A stretch of DNA of 64,000 bases from CAYWWY01 sp964580185. GTDB lineage: Bacteria; Thermotogota; Thermotogae; MWEM01. Where the stretch lies: positions 10,644 through 74,643 of the forward strand of contig CAZOJQ010000007.1 of the NCBI GenBank assembly GCA_964580185.1, written 5' to 3'. Positions 45,183-52,995 of the stretch are shown here, piece by piece. The notes beneath the pieces were generated by a model. That model worked only from the letters and a program-made list of their open reading frames with translations. It searched no databases and was not told the DNA's origin. The translations under genes and the position numbers were made by a program. The first letter of the stretch is position 1, and every line of letters begins with the position of its first letter.

Positions 45183-46048
45183 TGATCCCGCCCTTCATGA
45201 TAGCATTCCATAAGCGCTTGACGAGTAAGTTCACGTACCATTTGAATCCGGTATTCCTGTGAAGCCCGCACGTCTGAGATTGGTTGTACACTACCGACCG
45301 CCTGATCTGCCACAGCTTGCAGGATCTTTTCGTCAACACGTTGCGATTCATTGACGATCTGTTCTGCTTCCAAACATCGAAAGGGGACCGCGGACACAGC
45401 GCCGTAGGAAAGATAGGTTTGGAAAGAAGATTTTTTCCATTCCATGACACAACAGACCCCAACTTGGGCTAGATCAAGGGCTTTTCTTCTGGATATCCGA
45501 AGGTATCGTCCTACAACACGAGTTCCTTCTTCGGGTTGGGGCAAGAAAACAGAAGAAACAACCTCTTCTGGTAGAATTCTTGTGGTTCGTGGCGCGATGA
45601 TCCATTTTTCTAAGGGCATTACGCGTGGCTCTTTTACTCCAACAGTATACACCAGCGCGCGATGAGCAAGGAGGGGGGGAATGCAATCTCCAGAAGGTAC
45701 TGCAGAACATACATTGCCGACAACTGTGGCTTGATTGCGAATCAGGGGATCCGAATGCATCCTGCATGCTTGCGCGAGATCTGGGTAATCCTTATGAATT
45801 GCGGAATGACAGATCACATCATTCAAGGTTGCCATCGCGCCGATATGGATCCCTTCTCCATCGTTTAGGATGATCCTTTTGAGTTCGGAAACCAGACCCA
45901 AATCGATCACATGCTCCGCAGAGATCAATCCTTTTTTCATCCAGATCAGAAGATCTGTCCCTCCCGCCTTAAGTCGCGCTTTGGGGTGCGCATTCATCAT
46001 TGCCAAAACCTCAGAGAGGTTGGTCGGGCGCAACAACGCAAAATCCAT
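45179..46048 (-). CDS. Molybdenum hydroxylase FAD-binding subunit
   Basis: A 289-residue CO dehydrogenase/xanthine dehydrogenase medium subunit that takes electrons from the 2Fe-2S centres. FAD motifs: LKAGGTDLLIWMK near residue 26 and ATVVGNVCSAVPSGDCIPPL near 110. A C-terminal CO_deh_flav_C domain follows. First of the three subunit genes in transcription order, 46 bases downstream of the cyclase-family gene. Confidence 0.93.
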   Translation of the reverse strand: MDFALLRPTNLSEVLAMMNAHPKARLKAGGTDLLIWMKKGLISAEHVIDLGLVSELKRIILNDGEGIHIGAMATLNDVICHSAIHKDYPDLAQACRMHSDPLIRNQATVVGNVCSAVPSGDCIPPLLAHRALVYTVGVKEPRVMPLEKWIIAPRTTRILPEEVVSSVFLPQPEEGTRVVGRYLRISRRKALDLAQVGVCCVMEWKKSSFQTYLSYGAVSAVPFRCLEAEQIVNESQRVDEKILQAVADQAVGSVQPISDVRASQEYRIQMVRELTRQALMECYHEGRDQ

Positions 46049-46094
46049 CGCGCCACCTCCTTAATCGTGATATTCGGTATGAAAAAAGGGGTTC

Positions 46095-46883
46095 CTATTC
46101 TTCGTCAAAGGCCACAATCCGACAAATACAGGATTCTCCGCCCACAAACCTCCACGGAAAACAACCGATGATGGTCCTTTGATTCAAGAGCTTGTCAATC
46201 TCTCCACCCACGTTCTCCGCATGAATGATGTCAAAGGGGAAAAGAGCGGTATGCATCAACTGATAATGGTTGGGAGGAAACATCTCGTCCAACGATTTGC
46301 CGTATTTTTTCTGGAGATACCGGTCACATTCAGCGGCTTGTTTGGGCATCCATTCACGGATTTTCGTGTTCATTGGATGATCGGCCGATCCACAATCCAC
46401 CCCGATCCATTTCAACTTCTTCTTCTTCGCCCAATCGGCAAATTCCATCTGGGGTCCGGGATGCTGAATCATATAGCGGATTTCGTCTGCTTCTGGCTGG
46501 TCGTAGGCATATCGATGGTATCCTGTGTTGATGATGAGAATGTCTCCTTCCCGAACTTCCACTCGGTCTTCGATATCTTTCGAAGTATAGACTCCGTAAT
46601 CTTCCGCTATGTCAGAAAGATCGACAATCACCCCCGGAGCGACCAACTCCTCCATTGGAATGCTGGCAATGTCCCTTCCGTGCGTACAGAAATGCAAGGA
46701 ACCATCCAGATGGGTGCCCACATGGTTGGAATGAGTCAACAGTTGCCCATTGGCGCCATTTGGAGCCAAGCGCTTAAAAAACTTGATCTGGAGCGGCTCA
46801 TAGGTTGGCCATGCCGGTGTCAAGTGACTGATCGTTTGGCTCAAATCATACATTTTTACGTTCTTCCAATTTTTTAGTTCCAT
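46095..46883 (-). CDS. Cyclase-family metal-dependent hydrolase (kynurenine formamidase-like)
   Basis: A 262-residue amidohydrolase of the fold shared by kynurenine formamidase and isatin hydrolase. The metal motif reads HVGTHLDGSLHF near residue 50, the family HxGTHxDxPxH with Ser in place of Pro; GVDCGSADHP near 158 is the second conserved block. These enzymes open a cyclic or N-formyl amide. Position between cysK and the molybdenum hydroxylase genes suggests it hydrolyses a ring hydroxylated by that enzyme. The substrate is inferred only from this context. Confidence 0.85.
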   Translation of the reverse strand: MELKNWKNVKMYDLSQTISHLTPAWPTYEPLQIKFFKRLAPNGANGQLLTHSNHVGTHLDGSLHFCTHGRDIASIPMEELVAPGVIVDLSDIAEDYGVYTSKDIEDRVEVREGDILIINTGYHRYAYDQPEADEIRYMIQHPGPQMEFADWAKKKKLKWIGVDCGSADHPMNTKIREWMPKQAAECDRYLQKKYGKSLDEMFPPNHYQLMHTALFPFDIIHAENVGGEIDKLLNQRTIIGCFPWRFVGGESCICRIVAFDEE

Positions 46884-46915
46884 CTTCCACCTCCGAAAGT
46901 ATTCATGTTCCTGGT

Positions 46916-47851
46916 TTATCTACCAATGAAATCGCTTATGGATGAACCCTTAGTCTGAAACATCTCCGTACTCAAGTACTTCTCTCCCCGATCGGGAAAG
47001 ATCACTACTATTGTTGCGTGATCGTTCTTTTTGGAAGTTTCGATAGCCGCGATCATAGCTGCTCCGCTACTCATACCCACGAATATTCCTTCTTTGCTAA
47101 TGATTTCTCTCGCCATTTTTATGGCCAAATCGCTTTCGATCATGATGCTTTCATCAATTAACGAGGTATCATACAGTTCGGGAATAATCGCTTCTTCCAT
47201 ATTTTTTAATCCTTGAATATAATGGCCTTTTTCTGGATGCGCTTCTATGATTTGAATTTTTGGGTTATTTTCTTTTAAGGCTTTTCCAACCCCCATGATT
47301 GTTCCGGAAGTCCCTACGGCAGAAACAAAGTGGGTTATGGTCCCATTTGTATCTTTCCATATTTCTTCTGCCGTTGTTCTATAATGAGCAATTTTGTTAT
47401 ACTGATTAGAGAATTGATTTGGCATAAAATACGTATTTGGATTTTGCGAAACGAGTTCTTTCGCTTTGTTGATCGCCCCATCTGTCCCTAAATCCTTATC
47501 CGTTAAGGTGATTTTTGCGCCAAAGGCTTCGATCATCATTCTTCTTTCCAAAGAAACCGCCGCGCTCATTACAATTTCCGCACGATACCCTTTCACAGCG
47601 CAGATCATTGCCAAAGAAATCCCCGTATTCCCTGATGTCGGTTCGATGATTATTTTGCTCTTGTCTAATAACCCTTCGTTTTCTGCTTGTTCGATCATCT
47701 TCAATGCAATCCGATCTTTTATACTTCCCGTTGGGTTTGTACCCTCCACTTTTGCGTAAATGATCGAATGATTCCGATGATCCAACCCCACCTGATTGAT
47801 TCGAACCAGTGGCGTTCGACCAATTGACTGCAAAACATTTTGGTGAATCAT
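46916..47851 (-). CDS. cysK: Cysteine synthase / PLP beta-family synthase, AT-rich
   Basis: O-acetylserine sulfhydrylase-type enzyme, 311 residues. PLP-Lys in NPTGSIKDRIA near 40, phosphate-loop and substrate motif EPTSGNTGISLAM near 70, GTSGTIMGVGKAL near 176 and SSGAAMIAAI near 260. It makes cysteine or a related beta-substituted alanine. Base composition is unlike its neighbours: lines at 47161, 47341 and 47401 have 19-20 G+C per 60 bases, against 32 per 60 at 48301 in the next gene. No Shine-Dalgarno precedes the ATG. Both suggest recent acquisition into this operon. Confidence 0.93.
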   Translation of the reverse strand: MIHQNVLQSIGRTPLVRINQVGLDHRNHSIIYAKVEGTNPTGSIKDRIALKMIEQAENEGLLDKSKIIIEPTSGNTGISLAMICAVKGYRAEIVMSAAVSLERRMMIEAFGAKITLTDKDLGTDGAINKAKELVSQNPNTYFMPNQFSNQYNKIAHYRTTAEEIWKDTNGTITHFVSAVGTSGTIMGVGKALKENNPKIQIIEAHPEKGHYIQGLKNMEEAIIPELYDTSLIDESIMIESDLAIKMAREIISKEGIFVGMSSGAAMIAAIETSKKNDHATIVVIFPDRGEKYLSTEMFQTKGSSISDFIGR

Positions 47852-47920
47852 AGCTGAAAAGGATCGCGAGCGGATCCAAAGGGATCAAGAAATGATCGGT
47901 TCATAGTCTTCGAACGCTCC

Positions 47921-49177
47921 TTATCCCAAATACCGGTCTACAAAAGCCTGAGCGCCATCGACGAAGGCTTGAGCGGGCATTCGAACGATCCCTGCGCCCA
48001 CCTGACCCCGGCCCGCTTCCTTGCAGGCAGCACCTGTGTCGAGAATGGGTGTGATGGCCGTTTCAACTACCCTCAACAAATCAATACCGGTAGGGGTCCC
48101 GCGAAAATTCAATGGAGGCATGGTATAGTCCGGGTTCTCTCCCACGCATATTTCATACATTTCCAATGTATACTCTGTAGCTTCATGGGGTGTGCCACCG
48201 ACAAACTGAACGATAGCAGGAGCCGAAGCGAGCGCAAATCCTCCCACTCCATAGGTTTCCATAATCGCACTATCCCCGATGTCTGGATTAACATCCTCGG
48301 GGGTAAATCCGGGGAAAAGAAGAACGTCTGGCTGAGCGGCTGGGCATGTAAACCACTGATCGCCCAACCCGGCGATTTGAATGCCAAAATCTGTGCCATT
48401 GCGCGCCATCACCCGAACCAAGCTTGATCCTTCCCAATTGGTCAAAATGTCTAGAGAAACCTTTGCGGCAGCCATGCCCAAGTTTAAGAAAAAATGATCA
48501 TTCGAATCGATAAATCGAAGCGCCTGCGCGATCTTCTCGACGGATCGGGATCCGTGAACAAGGTAGGGAGCAATGGCCCGGAAAAACAGCGAAGTGCCTG
48601 CTTTGTTGCGATTATGGAGTTCATCCCCCATATGTAAGGCTTGAGCAATGATGGGTTTAAGCAACATTGGCCCTTTCTCTTCGACATATAACCCAATCGC
48701 ATTTTGGAGAATCGGGAACAGGTCTTGTTCCATCCATCGAAGATGATCGATCACCGAAGGCTGGTAGGAACCCATACGGAGGACCTGCCCCAACCCTTCG
48801 TTCATCGTAGCATAGGATTGATTATCCCCTTGAAGGTTTTTCAGGATGAAAACCGGCATCTTGGGACTCACCACTCCAGCCATCGGTCCTACGGTTTGAT
48901 GATGATGACAGGGATCGAATCGAACCCCTCCTCGTTCGCATATTGCCACTGCTTCTTGAGGAGTTGATGCCCATTCTTCGTACATACATGCGCCCATCAC
49001 CGCGCCGCGCATGGGCCCGGACATCCGATCCCACGAGATGGGAGGTCCCGCATGGAGAAGCATCTTTCCGTGAAAACCCGGAATGGCTTCTTGAGCGATG
49101 CCCATTCCCACCAATGCGGGCTTCGTTCGGTATAAGGATTCCAGAGCTTGTTCATTCTGTTGCTGCAGAGGGTTCAT
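47921..49177 (-). CDS. DUF1116 (AllG/YlbE/YahG-like) protein
   Basis: A 418-residue DUF1116 protein. E. coli YlbE (AllG) is one subunit of oxamate carbamoyltransferase in allantoin use, with FdrA (AllF) and YlbF (AllH). Recognised by SGPMRGAVMGACMYEEWA near residue 55, FDPCHHHQTVGPMAGV near 92 and MGDELHNRNKAGTS near 187. Neither an FdrA nor a DUF2877 partner is in this window. It lies between cysK and an FMN-binding protein gene in the minus-strand run and fits a purine or ureide degradation theme with the molybdenum hydroxylase. Role here is unproven. Confidence 0.85.
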   Translation of the reverse strand: MNPLQQQNEQALESLYRTKPALVGMGIAQEAIPGFHGKMLLHAGPPISWDRMSGPMRGAVMGACMYEEWASTPQEAVAICERGGVRFDPCHHHQTVGPMAGVVSPKMPVFILKNLQGDNQSYATMNEGLGQVLRMGSYQPSVIDHLRWMEQDLFPILQNAIGLYVEEKGPMLLKPIIAQALHMGDELHNRNKAGTSLFFRAIAPYLVHGSRSVEKIAQALRFIDSNDHFFLNLGMAAAKVSLDILTNWEGSSLVRVMARNGTDFGIQIAGLGDQWFTCPAAQPDVLLFPGFTPEDVNPDIGDSAIMETYGVGGFALASAPAIVQFVGGTPHEATEYTLEMYEICVGENPDYTMPPLNFRGTPTGIDLLRVVETAITPILDTGAACKEAGRGQVGAGIVRMPAQAFVDGAQAFVDRYLG

Positions 49178-49211
49178 GGATGACCGCTCCTTTCATAGTC
49201 AGGATACCTGA

Positions 49212-49637
49212 TTATTGCATCCCTTGTCTCAACGCATTTTCAATGGCTTTCAGGATTACTTTCGAACTAGAGGTAGCGCCAGTTATCAAATCGACTTGTA
49301 CCGATTGTGCATAGATGACTTGACCTACAACCGCTTCCGCTTTCTCGCCACGACCATGCTGGTGTCGGTAGAGATCGATATCGACTATTTGATGATCACG
49401 CACCAATACTCGAACATTGGCCGCGACAAAACCAGCCTCGAATGAACCCTCAAAGGTTCCATCTTGAACAAGGGCAAGATCAACCTCTTCTATGACCAGT
49501 TCTTCGATCGTTTTCCGATACGCTTCCAACTGGGGAATGTACTGGGCGAGAAAGAGTGCCCCCACAATGACAATGCCTGTTAAACCTGCCAATGCAATCC
49601 AAAGAATCCTTCGAGTTCGTTTTTTCACTTTTTTCAT
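49212..49637 (-). CDS. Membrane-anchored FMN-binding domain protein
   Basis: A 141-residue protein. Basic start and one membrane anchor (about residues 10-30), then an FMN-binding domain (residues 60-141). The C-terminal DLITGATSSS resembles the flavinylation motif Dxx(S/T)GA(T/S), so FMN could be attached covalently to a Thr by an ApbE-type transferase; no apbE is in the window. Its gene is 30 bases from the kinase gene and 34 from the DUF1116 gene. Possible electron carrier outside the membrane, partner unknown. Confidence 0.85.
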   Translation of the reverse strand: MKKVKKRTRRILWIALAGLTGIVIVGALFLAQYIPQLEAYRKTIEELVIEEVDLALVQDGTFEGSFEAGFVAANVRVLVRDHQIVDIDLYRHQHGRGEKAEAVVGQVIYAQSVQVDLITGATSSSKVILKAIENALRQGMQ

Positions 49638-49667
49638 CCTTTCGTCCGAAACCCTGTGGGGGTGTTC

Positions 49668-50567
49668 TTAGAGGATTGCTTTTTCCGATTGGCAGATTTC
49701 CTGGGCCAATGCCAAAGCGATATCTTTTGTTCCTTCAAACAAACGAGCCTGAATCCGAGAAGATACGACTGTGTGAAACCGATCCAAAAAACCGGTATTC
49801 TGGAAGATTCCTCCCATCCACGCAATGGATGGTGATGGATCATTGATCTTTCGCGCCAAAGCCTGAATCCCGTCTGCTAATATGCCCAACCCCGATTCGA
49901 TCAATGACCACAACCAAGGGTCAGAACCATCCATCAAACAGCGGGAGACAGCGGCCACATCGTTTCGATTTTGAGGGAGATAAAAGGCAGAGATTGCTTC
50001 GCGGGGATTTTCAGGAAATCGTTCCTGAATCACTGAGAAGCATGGTTGATACGGGAAGATTCCATCGCAATAAAGGAGATAGTGCCGCATCACCTCTCTC
50101 ACGATCCAAAAGCCACTGGCTTCATCCCCCAGTAGAAATCCCCACCCTCCTGCGCGGTATACCTTTCCCGTTGCTGTTTTCCCAAAAACAACAGAACCCG
50201 TGCCGCAAATCACGAGGATTCCGGAAGAATCGGGGAAATTTGCGAAAAGTCCCCCTTCAGCATCGGTCCGCACAACAACTTTGGTGCTGGGGTACAATTG
50301 GTTCAATACAGTAGTAAGCTCTTGGTGGCCTTTCCCATGACCCACTCCGGCCATGGCTACGTTGACCGCTGCTGGTCGAGGAATCTGCTGGCTCAATAAA
50401 CGAAGCGCAGGAATGATGCCTGTCGTTCCCGCAGAAGTGATATTCATGTTGCCAGGTACTTCGAACCGATTCAATACGGTTCCATTATGCGAAATCAGCA
50501 CTGCGCGAAGAGTGCTCCCTCCTGCATCTACACCCAAGAAGACGGAACCTGGATCTGGTCGATTCAT
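49668..50567 (-). CDS. BadF/BadG-type N-acetylglucosamine / N-acetylmuramate kinase
   Basis: ASKHA-fold sugar kinase of 299 residues. ATP-phosphate motif FLGVDAGGSTLRAVL at residues 10-24, GTGSVVFG near 122, GGWGFLLGDEASG near 138 and the adenosine-site GGIFQNTGF near 252. It overlaps murQ by four bases, which points to a MurK/NagK-like role: phosphorylating MurNAc and/or GlcNAc at C6 so that MurQ can act on MurNAc-6-phosphate. Confidence 0.9.
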   Translation of the reverse strand: MNRPDPGSVFLGVDAGGSTLRAVLISHNGTVLNRFEVPGNMNITSAGTTGIIPALRLLSQQIPRPAAVNVAMAGVGHGKGHQELTTVLNQLYPSTKVVVRTDAEGGLFANFPDSSGILVICGTGSVVFGKTATGKVYRAGGWGFLLGDEASGFWIVREVMRHYLLYCDGIFPYQPCFSVIQERFPENPREAISAFYLPQNRNDVAAVSRCLMDGSDPWLWSLIESGLGILADGIQALARKINDPSPSIAWMGGIFQNTGFLDRFHTVVSSRIQARLFEGTKDIALALAQEICQSEKAIL

Positions 50568-51454
50568 CTTTTGTTCAGTGCTTTGCGGATGAATCCCCGG
50601 TGCGTTTCCAATCTCCGCCTGGCTTCTTGGGTATCAACACCGAGCAGGATTTTCGCAATCGCTGTTTTGCAATGCCAATTGACTGATTCCAATTCGTTTT
50701 TTGCTGTGTTTTCATCCACTTCGGTCGCTTCACATACAATATTGATTGCGCGTATCTTCAATTTTTCGTTTAGCGTTTGCACATCCACCATCAAATTGCT
50801 GTACACCTTTCCCATATGGATCATGGATACGGTACTGATCATATTCAATACCATTTTCTGAGCAGAGCCCGCTTTCAGTCGGGTTGATCCCGTCAACACT
50901 TCTGGTCCGGTCAACAACCGGATCGTAACATCTGCCAAGCGGGCCAGTTCGGGCCGTTCCACATTGCAGATCAAAGCGGTGGGGCATCCCAAAGAGCGGG
51001 CATATTCAAGAATCCCACCTACATAAGGGGTCCGACCACTTGCTGTAACCCCGATCACCATATCGCTCGCATTGGGCTTCAATGTGAGGAGATCTGCTTT
51101 TCCTTCTACCCAGTTATCCTCAACCGCTTCGACGGATTGGGTTAAGGCAGCCATCCCGCCAGCCATGAGAAAAGAGAAAAGCCCCACTGACGCATTGAAC
51201 GTTGGAACGGTTTCTACAGCATCCATAACTGCCATTCGACCGCTCGTTCCTGCTCCGCAATAGACGATTCTCCCCCCCCCATTCATCGAATCTACTGCCT
51301 TTTGCACTACTTGTTCGATCTCTGTGAGCATATCCCGAATCGCCAACGGAATAACCGAGTCTTCTTCGTTCATGACACGCAAAATCTGTCGGATGCTCAT
51401 TTTGTCCAGATTCATTGTTTTCGGATTTCTCTGTTCCGTCGTCAAATTATCCAT
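50564..51454 (-). CDS. murQ: N-acetylmuramic acid 6-phosphate etherase
   Basis: Removes D-lactate from MurNAc-6-phosphate to give GlcNAc-6-phosphate in cell-wall recycling. TTEQRNPKTMNLDKMS near the start and the SIS-domain motif GAGTSGRMAVMDAVE near residue 70 are diagnostic, with GVTASGRTPYV near 138 and a C-terminal CUE-like helix. Normal 296 residues. First gene behind its own promoter, followed by the overlapping kinase gene. Confidence 0.96.
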   Translation of the reverse strand: MDNLTTEQRNPKTMNLDKMSIRQILRVMNEEDSVIPLAIRDMLTEIEQVVQKAVDSMNGGGRIVYCGAGTSGRMAVMDAVETVPTFNASVGLFSFLMAGGMAALTQSVEAVEDNWVEGKADLLTLKPNASDMVIGVTASGRTPYVGGILEYARSLGCPTALICNVERPELARLADVTIRLLTGPEVLTGSTRLKAGSAQKMVLNMISTVSMIHMGKVYSNLMVDVQTLNEKLKIRAINIVCEATEVDENTAKNELESVNWHCKTAIAKILLGVDTQEARRRLETHRGFIRKALNKR

Positions 51455-51545
51455 GATCTCTCCGCCTTTTCTGATTGCTTTTCATTTCGTTCTGAAAGAT
51501 AGATGAGCTGACAACTCTTCAAACCTTTTCTCATCCGATCACACA

Positions 51546-51554
51546 CAATTATAC
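51546..51554 (-). promoter_or_regulatory. Predicted extended -10 promoter for the murQ operon
   Basis: Minus-strand TGGTATAAT, 92 bases before the murQ ATG and just past the terminator of the upstream unit. It may drive the whole co-directional run to 42319, since no other promoter is evident there. Confidence 0.6.
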
Positions 51555-51608
51555 CATGAGTCATCCAAAAAGGAACCGCTTCTACAACGGGGAAATGCGC
51601 ATATCTTA

Positions 51609-51646
51609 CCAAAAAACAAGGACAGCCAATCGGCTGCCCTTGTCTT
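51609..51646 (-). terminator. Intrinsic terminator of the DUF3798-ABC-TldD/PmbA unit
   Basis: An 11-base stem with one mismatch (51617-51627 with 51632-51642), 4-base loop, followed on the minus strand by TTTTTT. It lies 45 bases after the pmbA stop. Confidence 0.85.
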
Positions 51647-51690
51647 TTGGTGATTTATCCGGGCCCCTTACGAAAAAACGGAGGAGTGGC

Positions 51691-52995
51691 TTATATACAC
51701 CCTGCGATTTTGGCTCCCAGTATCCGAACACGCGAAGGTCCTAGATAATTGCCCGATTGGACTGTCTCTTTGGATAATCGCAAATGCGATTGAACCTCAT
51801 GGATATTGCCCGAAACACTCCCCCCGGTAATAGGAATCCTTTGATTCCCGTCATCATACCATCCGAGTCGGATCTCGCCAGCAAAGTCACCGGTGATGGC
51901 TTCCATCTCAAAAGAAGAGAACGAGACAAGTTCGTAGTGAGGCTCAGATCGCATCTCATCGATTCTTGTCTGTCCTGCCTGAACCACAAAGTTGGAAAGA
52001 TCTCCGGTGGGTTGGCAACCCACATAGTGCGCATATCGCTCATTACCCCAATACTGCATAAGAACCCCATCCTGGATAATCTGGACAGGGTACCAGAGGA
52101 ACCCGTCTGTGTCAAAAAGACCTGTTCCTGCCCCTCCGTTCAGATGGGGATCGAAACGGATGCTGATTTGGTCTTCGAGTGAATCGTGCATTCCTTGAAC
52201 CGAATCGCCAGGTTTTTGGGTTGAGATCTCTTCGTAAACCATCCTGGCCGATGCATGCGCCAGGTAGTAGCTGAAGAACTCGGGAACCGCTTCACCGCCC
52301 AAAATAATCGGCAACGGGATTCGCCGGGAAGGCGTGGGTTGGGCTAAGGAACGTTGATGAGCGAAAAAAAAGCTTTCTTCCAACGATTCATTCAAAAGAT
52401 TCATTGGAAACCCAGTAAACTTCATGCTTTTATAAATTTCCACCTCTTCTCCATTCGAAGGGTGTGTGATGATCACTTCAAAAAAACCACGGTCTCCTTC
52501 CTCGATGCAATCGATCCCTTCGGAATTTCGGATCCTGGTTTGGAATCGATGAATGAAGATTTCTCCTGAATTGAGCCAACCTTCTCCTTTTGGAGCTGCT
52601 TGTGTCATACCCTTTCCTAAAGCGATCGCTTTATCGACAAGGTTCATCTCTCTTTGCGGATGAAAATTACCTGATTGGTTCCCACCGGGTTTCACCAAAG
52701 GAAAGGGAGGATTGTGGATAAACTGCGAAGCAAACACAGCTTGGCTGATTTTTTGAGAAACCTCGGACTCAGTCATGGACGGGTGGAGAACAACCGTAGC
52801 CAAACCCAAACGCTGAGACCCATCCGCTTGTGTGGGCAAGTAAACCGTTACCTGATACTGGAGAACCTCCTGGGTTCTGGCCATATCCATCTCATGACGG
52901 ATTAGATAGATTTCTTGAGACGTGGTCTTTGTTTGAGTAAGCTTCCACCCGCTCAATTGGGGAAACTGGTTCAGGATTGCAATGATGGCATCCAT
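51691..52995 (-). CDS. pmbA: TldE/PmbA-family metalloprotease subunit
   Basis: The non-catalytic partner of the TldD/TldE heterodimeric peptidase, about 434 residues. It lacks an HExxxH zinc motif, as expected. Family features: the RNSEGIDCIEE segment near 155 and the C-terminal domain from VVQAGQTRIDEM to AITGDFAGEIRLGWY and a glycine-rich end. Start at 52995 overlaps the tldD stop (TAATG); an open extension of seven codons upstream is less likely. Known TldD/E complexes cut unfolded peptides and mature peptide toxins and RiPPs; here the pair is in an uptake operon. Confidence 0.88.
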   Translation of the reverse strand: MDAIIAILNQFPQLSGWKLTQTKTTSQEIYLIRHEMDMARTQEVLQYQVTVYLPTQADGSQRLGLATVVLHPSMTESEVSQKISQAVFASQFIHNPPFPLVKPGGNQSGNFHPQREMNLVDKAIALGKGMTQAAPKGEGWLNSGEIFIHRFQTRIRNSEGIDCIEEGDRGFFEVIITHPSNGEEVEIYKSMKFTGFPMNLLNESLEESFFFAHQRSLAQPTPSRRIPLPIILGGEAVPEFFSYYLAHASARMVYEEISTQKPGDSVQGMHDSLEDQISIRFDPHLNGGAGTGLFDTDGFLWYPVQIIQDGVLMQYWGNERYAHYVGCQPTGDLSNFVVQAGQTRIDEMRSEPHYELVSFSSFEMEAITGDFAGEIRLGWYDDGNQRIPITGGSVSGNIHEVQSHLRLSKETVQSGNYLGPSRVRILGAKIAGCI

